A stretch of 10,034 nucleotides of DNA from Kofleriaceae bacterium (GCA_024642805.1 JAHEAK010000139.1:1-10034), one strand, 5' to 3'; numbered from the stretch's first letter, positions 1-6,919 are shown. The notes: a model not told the origin generated them from the letters alone. Translations and numbers: made by a program.

Positions 1-2
1 CC

Positions 3-1355
3 AAAGGCATTCGGCCTGGGGCTCAGAGCGATTGGCTGCCCATGGAGGAGACCTTCGTGGGCCAGGGACACCGCGTTCTCGTCGTCGACCTCGGAGCTCG
101 CTATCGCAGTGCGCAGATTCGCGTCGCGCGAGCGGATGATGCTCGCATTGACAGTGTTGGTTGGGAGTTATTGACGCCAGCCTTTCCGGACGCGGGCCGG
201 ATCTCACGAGAAGCCTCGGCTCAGCCTGGTGTGAGTTACGCATTGGCTTCGCCGCTTACACAGATCGGCGTCATCGATCGCGGCAGCTGGGGAGCGCGCG
301 CCTCGGGCTGCTCCGCGACAGAAGACGACTGGTATCGCATGGCGGTACACCACACCGCTGGCCTGCAAACCTCCGGTGGTAGCGTCCAGGGCGCGTTGCA
401 GGCCACGCAGGCCTACACCATGGATAGCGGCGGCTACTGCGATCTTCCCTACCAGATGATGGTCGGCTACGACGGCACGCTTTGGGAAGGGCGCTCCCTC
501 GATCTCTTCAGCGGGGCGACGGGCGGTGGCAACAACGACGGCAACCTGGCTGTCTGTTTCATGGGTTGTTATCACCCCTCGGGATGTCCAGGTGGTGCCG
601 GCGATGCCGTGACCGAGGAGATGATGGCTCGCGGTCGCTTGCTCATTCAGACCTTGGTTCGACTGCATGACATCGCCAGCACGGCGGATGCCATTCGCGG
701 CCATCGCGATTGGCCAGGTAACGCGACGGCATGCCCTGGCGACTTCACCCATGCACGCCTCGACGAGTTGCGCACCGATCTGAGCTGGTACGCGGCCGCC
801 GAGCTCACTCGCAACTTTCCAAGCGAGGGCGAGCCCGCGTTGTTGATTCCCGTCGACCAACCGGTCGAACTGACCATTGAGCTGCAAAACCTCGGCGGGC
901 TCGCCTGGCAACCAGGCAGCACATTTCTTGGCACTGCAAGTCCACGAGACGGCGAGTCCGCGCTCTACGATGTGAGTTGGCCTTCCGCCAATCGCGCCGC
1001 CACCGTCGACGAGATCGTCGAGCCTGGTCAAACGGGTCGCTTTCGCTTCTTCGTGCACGCTGCGAGTGCCGGTGAGTACACGCAGAGCTTCGCGCTCGTC
1101 CAAGAGGGCACGACCTGGTTTGCGGATGCGCCCTGGGGTGGAGGCCCGGCCGACGAGGCCATCGTCCTGCGCGTCCAGGCAGATGATGAAGCGCAGCCCG
1201 AACCGGATCCGGATCCAGAGCCCGGGGAGATGGGCGAGGGAGGTCAGGTAAGCGCGGGCTGCAACAGCAGCAACTCGAATGCCTCTCTCGGCTTGGCGCT
1301 CTTGGCGCTCTTGCTGACCCTTCGACTTCGATCGCGAGGGGCCCGTGCGCGCTAA
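3..1355 (+). CDS. N-acetylmuramoyl-L-alanine amidase (PGRP/Amidase_2 type) with Ig-like domain and MYXO-CTERM-like anchor, 5' partial
   Basis: Predicted zinc amidase that cleaves the bond between N-acetylmuramic acid and L-alanine in peptidoglycan, probably at the cell surface or outside. Residues are numbered from the ATG at 42. The amidase domain spans about 75-248: GVIDRGSWGAR at 76-86, zinc ligand H103 in VHHTAG, catalytic Tyr candidate Y137, DGTLWEGR at 144-151, zinc ligand H221 in GHRDWP and C231 in ACPGD, so the active site looks complete. A beta-sandwich-like region follows at about 255-380 (EPGQTGRFRFF; EGTTWF), similar to Ig-like domains found behind such amidases. The end has a Glu/Pro/Asp-rich linker, Gly-Cys at 406-407, a hydrophobic stretch and an Arg-rich tail, as in MYXO-CTERM sorting signals. 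The frame is open to the window edge and no signal peptide follows the ATG at 42, so the true start is probably upstream. Residues 1-70 match nothing I recognise. The 3' end overlaps the next gene by 11 bp. Confidence 0.88.
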   Translation, partial: KGIRPGAQSDWLPMEETFVGQGHRVLVVDLGARYRSAQIRVARADDARIDSVGWELLTPAFPDAGRISREASAQPGVSYALASPLTQIGVIDRGSWGARASGCSATEDDWYRMAVHHTAGLQTSGGSVQGALQATQAYTMDSGGYCDLPYQMMVGYDGTLWEGRSLDLFSGATGGGNNDGNLAVCFMGCYHPSGCPGGAGDAVTEEMMARGRLLIQTLVRLHDIASTADAIRGHRDWPGNATACPGDFTHARLDELRTDLSWYAAAELTRNFPSEGEPALLIPVDQPVELTIELQNLGGLAWQPGSTFLGTASPRDGESALYDVSWPSANRAATVDEIVEPGQTGRFRFFVHAASAGEYTQSFALVQEGTTWFADAPWGGGPADEAIVLRVQADDEAQPEPDPDPEPGEMGEGGQVSAGCNSSNSNASLGLALLALLLTLRLRSRGARAR

Positions 1356-2988
1356 GTGCGTGCCTTGGGTGGGCAGCTGTGGTGCGCGCCCTGGCTCTAC
1401 GTGCCTTGGCTCTACGAGCCATGGCAGCGCGCTGGCCGCATTCCTCGTACAGGTTTCGCTTGCTGTGCTCGGTGGCATGTCCGCTTGCTCGAACGCACCC
1501 GCAAGCGATAGCGAGAGCGCTGGCGCGGTCTCTGATGCCGGTGTCGCTGGTGAGCTTGGCGACGGCGGCACGCTCTCAGGCGCCGACGAGTTTCCTCCCT
1601 CGAGCTATCCCGAGGTCGATGGTGGTGCGTCTGTGCCGCCATCGGATCCGGTGACCACGGCCATCTCCGGTGGTGTGAATCTTCCGCCTGGAGTGTCCCT
1701 GCGCATGCCCCTGCCAATAGGAACCACGGCGCTGGTATCCAACTCCTATGGTGCAGGTTTTCACACCGGCGTAAACGATTCCGGTTCCATGAACCAGCAC
1801 TACGCCGTCGATCTCTACATTCAACCCGATGGCGCCAAGGGAACGCCTTCACTTGCGATTGCGGATGGCACGGTCTTGCTTGCGGGCTGGTCGCCTGCTG
1901 GTTGGGCCTCGTGTGGCATGTGGGTGGTTCTTCAGCACGATTTTGGCGATGGCCATACCTATATCTCCAACAGCTGTCACCTCAATGCCGTCTCGGTCTC
2001 TCCTGGTGATCACGTCTCGGCTGGGGATGTGATTGGCGAGCTAGGTTGTTCGAGCGACCTTGGACTCGGCTGCGATCGCTGGGGCCCGCATGCACACATT
2101 TCTATGGCACGCGATGCGAATGTTGCTGGCGGGTCCTATGGTGGCAACACGACGGTTCCCGAGCCCATGTCGGGTTACACCCAGATCGAGACCGGCATGT
2201 ACATGACAGCAGGCGCGGGCGGATTTGCTCGTGTCGTGGCGGAGCCGCGCTCGATCTCGGCCCTTGGCAGGTGCGCGGATGTCGATCACGGCGGCACCGA
2301 GGACGGTGTGAAGGTGCAGACCTGGGCCTGCAATGGCAGCGACCCGCAGTCGTGGACGATGAGCGAGACTGGTCAGCTGCAGACCTCCATCGGCAAGTGT
2401 CTGGCACGCAAGCAGGGCACCCAGCTCCTCGAGCAAAGCAGCTGTGACGACTCCATCGGCCAGCGCTTCAAGTTCCTGGGTGTGGCACTGCGCAGCGCCT
2501 TCGGGAAGTGCGTCGATGTTCCCGGGCAACATTTCATCGCTGGCGAGAAGCTGCAGCTCTACGACTGCAACGCGACTGATGCTCAGCGCTGGATCTTCGA
2601 CCCGGCGGGCAAGACCTTGCGCTCGCAGCAAGAGCTCTGCTTGCAGCTTGCGGGGGGCACGGCGATCCCGGGGGCCGACATCGAGCTGGCCGCCTGCACA
2701 GGCACGCCTGCGCAGCGCTGGTATCACGAAGATGGTGTGTTTCGCAGCGGCGTCGATCAGAGCTTTTGTCTCGACGTCGAGGACGGCCAGAGCGCCAACG
2801 GCACGCGCATTCAGCTCTGGCAGTGCGATGGCACTCCAGCGCAGCACTTCGCACTCAGCGGTGGCATCCGTAGCGCAGAGAACAGCGAGTCGTGCGTGGA
2901 CGTGCCGGGCGGGGACGCAAGCGATGGCAATCAGCTGCAGCTGCATGCCTGTAACGGCACAGCCGCGCAGGACTGGGACCTGTGGTAG
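1345..2988 (+). CDS. Lipoprotein M23 (LytM-type) metallopeptidase with C-terminal ricin-B lectin repeats
   Basis: Predicted surface or secreted peptidoglycan endopeptidase with a carbohydrate-binding tail, 547 aa. A hydrophobic segment at about 29-47 ends in MSAC, giving a plausible lipid-modified C48. An Asp/Ser/Gly/Pro-rich linker follows to about 110. The M23 domain (about 115-260) has all expected residues: zinc ligands H152 and D156 (HYAVD) and H251, with catalytic histidines H212 (SCHL) and H249 (GPHAH). From about 295 to the end are six QxW-type repeats (Q335, Q373, Q414, Q457, Q500, Q542), enough for two beta-trefoils. In two of them the Trp is Phe. The start is a GTG inside the end of the amidase gene, with GAGGGG three bases upstream; in-frame GTGs at 1360 and 1369 are alternatives. 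The overlap argues for co-transcription and translational coupling with the amidase. The cleaved peptide bond and the bound sugar cannot be told from the sequence. Confidence 0.87.
   Translation: MRAKCVPWVGSCGARPGSTCLGSTSHGSALAAFLVQVSLAVLGGMSACSNAPASDSESAGAVSDAGVAGELGDGGTLSGADEFPPSSYPEVDGGASVPPSDPVTTAISGGVNLPPGVSLRMPLPIGTTALVSNSYGAGFHTGVNDSGSMNQHYAVDLYIQPDGAKGTPSLAIADGTVLLAGWSPAGWASCGMWVVLQHDFGDGHTYISNSCHLNAVSVSPGDHVSAGDVIGELGCSSDLGLGCDRWGPHAHISMARDANVAGGSYGGNTTVPEPMSGYTQIETGMYMTAGAGGFARVVAEPRSISALGRCADVDHGGTEDGVKVQTWACNGSDPQSWTMSETGQLQTSIGKCLARKQGTQLLEQSSCDDSIGQRFKFLGVALRSAFGKCVDVPGQHFIAGEKLQLYDCNATDAQRWIFDPAGKTLRSQQELCLQLAGGTAIPGADIELAACTGTPAQRWYHEDGVFRSGVDQSFCLDVEDGQSANGTRIQLWQCDGTPAQHFALSGGIRSAENSESCVDVPGGDASDGNQLQLHACNGTAAQDWDLW
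1390..1419 (+). repeat. Two 15-bp imperfect tandem repeats in the signal-peptide region
   Basis: Two adjacent 15-base units share GGCTCTACG and encode PGSTC and LGSTS. A more diverged third unit (HGSAL) follows to 1434. They lie in frame in the N-terminal region of the M23 lipoprotein, before its hydrophobic core. This is probably local slippage that lengthens the n-region of the signal peptide. It may also mean the real start lies downstream of the GTG chosen. Confidence 0.5.
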
Positions 2989-2990
2989 CT

Positions 2991-3006
2991 CGGGCGCTAG
3001 CGCCCG
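2991..3006. terminator. Perfect 16-bp palindrome between convergent genes, possible bidirectional terminator
   Basis: CGGGCGCTAGCGCCCG is perfectly self-complementary and reads the same on both strands. It starts two bases after the stop of the M23 lipoprotein and contains the TAG stop of the kinase gene (2997-2999). As RNA it could form a six-bp GC stem with a four-base loop from either direction. No T-run follows on either side, so classic intrinsic termination is not established. The position between convergent genes is the main argument for a terminator role. Confidence 0.4.
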
Positions 3007-4724
3007 GTCATGAAGTCTTCGCCGTCACCCGTATTCGCCTGGCGGCGTTTTAGGACTGCCCGAATGGGCGCGCTCGAGTGCTGATCGATGAGCGTTGAAC
3101 TGGAGCGGTAACCCGATTTTTTGAACACTGCACGCAGGTCGCTCGCCTGAGCGTCCACCTCCAGGGAACAGGGGGTGACGCACTCGCCTATGCCAGTTAG
3201 GCTGACCGTGGCGCCATCGGGGCTGCTGCGGAATTCCACTCGCAGTGTCTGCGCTGCAAGGTCCTCTGTCTGTGCGTCAGCGGCGGTGAGCCCGAGCGGC
3301 TGCGCGCTCCCCGCATCACGCACCACGATCCTCGCGTCTGTGGGTGGCTGGGTGCCACCGCCTGCGCCAAGGGGCGGCGATTGCGTCGCGCGCTCCTCGG
3401 GGCGAGTTAGCAGCACGGCGACGACAGCAATGCCAGCGACGGCAAGGGCGATACCGAGCAGGAGCCAACGACCTGGACTTCCCGCCACCGCCGGCTTCAG
3501 GCTCGGTGCACTGTCGCTCGCTGGCAGGGCAGGCGGTGGCAATCTTGAGTCGCTTGCGACACTCGGAGCCATCGTCAGCGCCACGGTCTGCGCGACCTGG
3601 GGCGCGACCTGGGGCGCGACCTGGGGCGCGGCGCTCGGGACGCCTCCTTGCTCGAGCCTTGGCGTGCCGACAGCGCTTGCTCTTGCACTGGAATCGACGC
3701 CCGAATTGGCGCCCGAATCGAGGCTTGGTGGCACGCTTTGGCGGTGGCTTCTGAGCACGCGCGTGTAGCAAGCCTGCAATGCGGCGCGCAGCTCCGTCGC
3801 GGAGGCATAACGCTCGGCTGCTCGTTTGGAAAGCAAGCGCTCGATGACCTGGCGCAAGTCCTGCGGAACAAAGTCGGGCAGTGCCTTGGGCTGGCTGTGG
3901 GCATGCTGGTACATGAGCGCGTTGACGTTATCGGCATCGAAGGGCGGCTGCCCTGACACCATCTCGTAGAGAATTACGCCGAGGGAGTAGAGGTCACTGC
4001 GAGGCTCGCTGACCTGGCCGAGCGCGCTTTCGGGAGGCAAATAGCGAGGCGTGCCCAGCATGACGTTGCTCTGGGTTAGCGCGGTGTCTCCGTTGTCGAA
4101 GGACTTGGCGAGTCCAAAGTCGAGCACTTTGACTAGGTCGTGCTCCCCGCCGGTGGCCAAGAGAAAGATGTTTGCCGGCTTGAGGTCTCGATGGACGATG
4201 TCCTGCTTGTGGGCAGCGGCCAGGGCATCACAGAGCTGCATCGTGATGGTCAGGCATCGGTCGACGGGTAGACGCGGCTCGCGTCGTAACAGGGCGTCGA
4301 GAGCCTCGCCCTCGAGTAGCTCCATGACCAGGAAGAGCAAGCCATCTTGGGTTTGCCCGGAGTCGATGACGGTAATCGTCGAGGGATGGTTGAGGCGCGA
4401 CGTCAATTTCGCCTCCCGCAAGAAGCGCTTTGCGATCTGTGTGTCCTTGGCGAGACGTGGGTGAATCACCTTGATGGCGACCGGCCTGCCGACAGAGTGC
4501 TGCCAGGCCAGGTACACGGCTCCCATGCCACCTTCTCCGAGTTTTTCCTTTATCGTGAAGGCGCCGTTGATTTGCTTGCCAATCAGGTCCTGCTGGACCT
4601 CAAGGCGAGTGAGCGTCGTGCCGTCATTGGGGCAAAGGGTGTGCGCGCTGCCGTAGGAGCGGTCGCAACTCGGGCAGTACATCTCCGCTGCGGGCTCGGG
4701 CGCACGCGGATCGTCGACGGCCAT
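2997..4724 (-). CDS. Transmembrane Ser/Thr protein kinase with N-terminal zinc ribbon and C-terminal PEGA-like domain
   Basis: Hanks-type Ser/Thr kinase, 575 aa from the ATG at 4724. A short zinc-ribbon-like motif comes first (C17, C20, C31, in CPSC and CPNDG). The kinase domain spans about 56-320: glycine loop LGEGGMGAVY at 62-71, VAIK lysine K85, HRDLKPAN at 178-185, DFG at 202-204, and an activation segment ending GTPRYLPPE. These residues point to an active enzyme. A Pro/Ala/Ser-rich linker with VAPQ repeats leads to one membrane helix at about 420-440 (WLLLGIALAVAGIAVVAVLL). The outer part, about 493-561, resembles a PEGA domain (SSPDGATVSL; FKKSGYRS). The frame extends to a GTG at 4832, which would overlap the upstream gene by 64 bp; the ATG leaves a 44-bp gap and is preferred. 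It is last in a likely three-gene operon. The substrate is unknown; the PEGA part may sense envelope ligands (inference). Confidence 0.9.
   Translation of the reverse strand: MAVDDPRAPEPAAEMYCPSCDRSYGSAHTLCPNDGTTLTRLEVQQDLIGKQINGAFTIKEKLGEGGMGAVYLAWQHSVGRPVAIKVIHPRLAKDTQIAKRFLREAKLTSRLNHPSTITVIDSGQTQDGLLFLVMELLEGEALDALLRREPRLPVDRCLTITMQLCDALAAAHKQDIVHRDLKPANIFLLATGGEHDLVKVLDFGLAKSFDNGDTALTQSNVMLGTPRYLPPESALGQVSEPRSDLYSLGVILYEMVSGQPPFDADNVNALMYQHAHSQPKALPDFVPQDLRQVIERLLSKRAAERYASATELRAALQACYTRVLRSHRQSVPPSLDSGANSGVDSSARASAVGTPRLEQGGVPSAAPQVAPQVAPQVAQTVALTMAPSVASDSRLPPPALPASDSAPSLKPAVAGSPGRWLLLGIALAVAGIAVVAVLLTRPEERATQSPPLGAGGGTQPPTDARIVVRDAGSAQPLGLTAADAQTEDLAAQTLRVEFRSSPDGATVSLTGIGECVTPCSLEVDAQASDLRAVFKKSGYRSSSTLIDQHSSAPIRAVLKRRQANTGDGEDFMTGR
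3591..3630 (-). repeat. 12-bp tandem repeat encoding VAPQ units in the kinase linker
   Basis: A 12-base unit (GGCGCGACCTGG on the + strand) occurs about 3.3 times in a row. Read on the minus strand it gives APQVAPQVAPQVAQ in the Pro/Ala-rich linker between kinase domain and membrane helix. The copies are nearly identical in DNA, which suggests recent slippage. The unit is a multiple of three, so copy-number change would alter linker length without shifting frame. Confidence 0.85.
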
Positions 4725-4768
4725 GGTTGCCGCCGTTCCGGAGTCATGTTGCGTGTGATCGGGCGGTT

Positions 4769-5848
4769 TCAATACCAAGTCCAATGCACGCTCACGCGTG
4801 TGTCGTGCCCAGTGCTTCGCAGTTGCACCCACGATTTGGCGCCTTCACTGGTGTCTGCGTGCAACAAGAAGTAGAGGCCGGTGCCAAGCGCGCCAGCACC
4901 AAGGCCGTAGAGTGCCAGGGTGGCTGTTCGCCTGGTCGAGAAGCGATCGTTCCAGGTATCGAAGTCATCACCGACTGGATAGCGTTCGGCCTCGTGCTTG
5001 GCTTCGAGTGCCGAGTTGTGCACAAATGCCCCGGCACCGATGAGTGCAACCCCCGTGGCCGTGGCGATCCAAGGCCAAACAGGCGACGTGGATCGTGGGG
5101 GCGGCATGGGCGAGCTGACCAGCGAGCTCGTGGTGCCTTGCGAGGAGCTTTCGGTCGGCGTATCGAGCTCGGCTACTTCAGCATCGCCCTTTTGGCCCTT
5201 GCCATCGTGCTCGCTCCCGACCTTGGTGTCGTCACCGTTGGGTGTGGGCTCCTCGATGGGCTCGGGCGTGAGCACAAACGCAATCTCCTGGGCCACCCCT
5301 TTCTCCACGATGATCGAGCGAGTGTCTTGAAGATAGCCTGAGAGCGAAGCCTTTAGCTCGGTCTTGCCGGTTGGCAGCCACACGATTCGCGGGCCCCGGA
5401 AGGTCTCGTCAGGGAGAAAGCTCGAGCTCTCGATCGCGGCACCGGCGGGACTGGACTTGACGGTGATAGGAGCGAAGTCGCCGGCACTCAATTTGCCAAT
5501 GGCTTCCCGGAGACGCTTGTTGACCCACTCATCGATGGGGCTCGTCTGCTCCTGGCTCCAGCGCTCACGGCATGCGCTCAGGAAGAACTGGGCTTGTGGC
5601 CAGCGATTGAGTCGAACGTAGGCCAGTCCGATGTTGCACACGTGAATCGCACGCGGGTGCAGGGCCTCGGCACGCTTGAAGGTCGCGATCGCCTCGGCCA
5701 GTTGGCCCTTTCGACCGAGGGCGGCCGCCTCTTCGACCAGGGCACTGGCTTGCTGCTCTGGGTCGGCGGCGTCCTGGGCCGACGCCAGGCGAGGGGTTGC
5801 GCAAACAAGAATAACACTTAGTATCTGTGCGAAGCGCATGGGGATCAT
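4769..5848 (-). CDS. Secreted or membrane TPR-PEGA protein
   Basis: A 359-aa envelope protein without a catalytic motif that I can see. It has a cleavable-type signal peptide at 1-24 ending ASA|Q, then a TPR-like helical region at about 31-95 (GRKGQLAEAIATFKRAEALHP). A PEGA-like beta domain follows at about 127-195 (KSSPAGAAIE; LKASLSGYLQDTRSI), then a Glu/Asp/Ser/Thr-rich linker at 196-255. Two hydrophobic segments lie at about 258-276 and 308-329, and a short tail ends in alternating aromatic residues (VHWTWY). This architecture is familiar from myxobacterial proteins encoded beside Ser/Thr kinases; TPR suggests protein contacts and PEGA suggests envelope binding. The start overlaps the stop of the LamG gene as ATGA (5845-5848), indicating translational coupling; a second ATG three codons later is possible. 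The kinase gene follows 44 bp downstream. The specific function is unknown. Confidence 0.82.
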   Translation of the reverse strand: MIPMRFAQILSVILVCATPRLASAQDAADPEQQASALVEEAAALGRKGQLAEAIATFKRAEALHPRAIHVCNIGLAYVRLNRWPQAQFFLSACRERWSQEQTSPIDEWVNKRLREAIGKLSAGDFAPITVKSSPAGAAIESSSFLPDETFRGPRIVWLPTGKTELKASLSGYLQDTRSIIVEKGVAQEIAFVLTPEPIEEPTPNGDDTKVGSEHDGKGQKGDAEVAELDTPTESSSQGTTSSLVSSPMPPPRSTSPVWPWIATATGVALIGAGAFVHNSALEAKHEAERYPVGDDFDTWNDRFSTRRTATLALYGLGAGALGTGLYFLLHADTSEGAKSWVQLRSTGHDTRVSVHWTWY

Positions 5849-6762
5849 GGGTTACTCGGGCCCGTGCAGTAGTCTGGGCTCGGGCCAATCAGGTCATTGT
5901 CGTTGCCGGTCGCGTCTTCCAGGTTTTCGTCGAACTTCCAGTTACCAACCAGGTTGGGCTCGCTGCCGACGAGCACATCGAAGCGGGAATCTCGGACCTC
6001 GGAAGGAGTGCGAGCGACGTTCCAAACGCTGACTTCGTCGATGGCGCCTACGAAGTAGGATTCGGGAACCCCCAACTGTGGCCAGGATCCAATCACGAAG
6101 GGCGCCCCGCTGTCGTTTACCGCGCTCTGATCAACCGCGTTGTCGTTGGCGAGGCCCGTGATCTGCTGGCCGTCGATGAGCAAGAGCATGGAGCTTTGTA
6201 CGTCGCTTTGGCTCAGATCTAAAATGAGGGCAAAGTGATGCCACTCGCCTACGGCTTGGGCGGCTCCAGCCCAAGGCCACACCATCTCGCTGCCTCGATC
6301 TCCTCCAGGCAGGGCGGCCCGCGCCTGGACGTTGATGGTGGATCCGGAGCGATCGATCCACCACATGTAACCGCGATTGGTGATCGATCCGCCAAAGTCG
6401 TCCTTGCTGAGGATGGTAAAGGTCTCGGGGTCACCCGGCAGGACTGTCATGTTGATCCAAGCCTCGAGGGTGAAGGACCCAGTCAAGTCAAGGCCGGTCT
6501 GGTTGCTGTCGGATATCTGAGCTAGGTCGCCCGAGGATTGCTCCAGGAAGAGGGCATGGCCAAAGGGCGTGGCGTCGGTGCCATCACAAACAAGATTGCC
6601 ACCGACCGGAGCTGCGTCCGGCGCGTTGGGGTCGGCATCGGTGGCACCGCCGCTGGCATCGCCGTCGACAGCGCCATCACGAGCAGTGCTCGCCGGCGTC
6701 GGCGCGCTCAAGCACGCCACCTGGAGCAGGCAAGGGAGCAGCACTCCGAGCGACGCCTTCAT
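5845..6762 (-). CDS. LamG/concanavalin A-like domain lipoprotein
   Basis: A 305-aa predicted lipoprotein from the ATG at 6762. The N-terminus MKASLGVLLPCLLQVAC gives a lipobox with lipid-modified C17; C11 is a less likely alternative. An Asp/Ala/Gly-rich linker (about 20-55) follows, then a LamG-like jelly-roll domain at about 90-255. Its hallmarks are FTLEAWIN, GEWHHFALILD, LLLIDGQ, and VGAIDEVSVWNVART near the end. Such domains usually bind carbohydrates or glycoproteins; no glycosidase catalytic residues are evident, so a binding role is more likely (inference). A GTG two codons upstream is an alternative start; no strong Shine-Dalgarno sequence is visible for either. It is the first gene of the run that continues through the TPR-PEGA protein (ATGA overlap) to the kinase. 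Only 55 bp separate it from the hairpin at 6818-6850, so its promoter must be compact, lie within the repeat/hairpin region, or be replaced by read-through. Confidence 0.82.
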   Translation of the reverse strand: MKASLGVLLPCLLQVACLSAPTPASTARDGAVDGDASGGATDADPNAPDAAPVGGNLVCDGTDATPFGHALFLEQSSGDLAQISDSNQTGLDLTGSFTLEAWINMTVLPGDPETFTILSKDDFGGSITNRGYMWWIDRSGSTINVQARAALPGGDRGSEMVWPWAGAAQAVGEWHHFALILDLSQSDVQSSMLLLIDGQQITGLANDNAVDQSAVNDSGAPFVIGSWPQLGVPESYFVGAIDEVSVWNVARTPSEVRDSRFDVLVGSEPNLVGNWKFDENLEDATGNDNDLIGPSPDYCTGPSNP

Positions 6763-6817
6763 TGCCACAAAGGTAGCAAAAGTCGCTCAGGCCAGGGCGT
6801 CCCGAGAGGAACTATTG

Positions 6818-6850
6818 CTGCCGCACGGCCTCAGGCGAGGCGTGCGGCAG
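6818..6850 (-). terminator. Strong stem-loop downstream of the copper monooxygenase-like gene
   Basis: The arms CTGCCGCAC (6818-6826) and GTGCGGCAG (6842-6850) pair perfectly over nine bases. After a single bulged G (6827), a five-bp GCCTC/GAGGC stem closes an AGGC loop. That makes 14 GC-rich pairs in 33 bases. It lies 54 bases beyond the stop of the gene transcribed on the minus strand, so a terminator or 3'-end stabiliser fits. The bases that follow on the minus strand (CAATAGTTCC) hold no real U-tract, so factor-independent termination is uncertain. Confidence 0.6.
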
Positions 6851-6919
6851 GGGTGGGGCTACAGCTGTGAGCAGGGTAGAGCCACAGCTGTGAGGAGGGT
6901 AGGGCTACAGCTGTGAGAA
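6851..6919. repeat. Three 23-bp tandem direct repeats, each with an ACAGCTGT palindrome
   Basis: Units run 6851-6873, 6874-6896 and 6897-6919. Each starts GGGT, has ACAGCTGT at the same offset (6861-6868, 6884-6891, 6907-6914) and continues GAG. The units differ at only a few bases. The third copy is partly coding: on the minus strand its last 15 bases read Phe-Ser-Gln-Leu-stop, the C-terminus of the copper monooxygenase-like protein. Copies one and two lie downstream of that stop and run directly into the hairpin at 6818-6850. Origin by duplication of the gene's 3' end is the simplest reading; an operator array is the alternative. Confidence 0.85.

Noticed and set aside
57..95. VGQGHRVLVVD at the start of the amidase protein resembles the VGQGRRILVVD that opens the receiver domain of the hybrid kinase
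   Set aside because: The match stops after about eleven residues. The acidic cluster and later phospho-acceptor region are absent, so it is a coincidental beta strand and not a receiver remnant.
204..1571. Long minus-strand open frame of 455 codons opposite the amidase and the start of the M23 gene
   Set aside because: It is antisense to a gene with complete amidase motifs. Its own translation is low-complexity, rich in Arg/Ala, with no recognisable domain, as expected from a GC-rich shadow frame.
2041..2946. Minus-strand open frame of 301 codons opposite the M23/lectin gene
   Set aside because: The opposite strand has catalytic residues and regular QxW repeats. This frame has no domain, signal or ribosome-binding site.
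6874..6893. Sigma-54 type promoter on the minus strand in the repeat region (TGGC followed by TGC)
   Set aside because: The distance between the GG and GC elements is one base short of the strictly required spacing, and the other copies lack the TGGC.
6851..6919. The 23-bp repeats as a CRISPR array
   Set aside because: The units are directly adjacent with no unique spacers, there are only three, and no cas gene is nearby.
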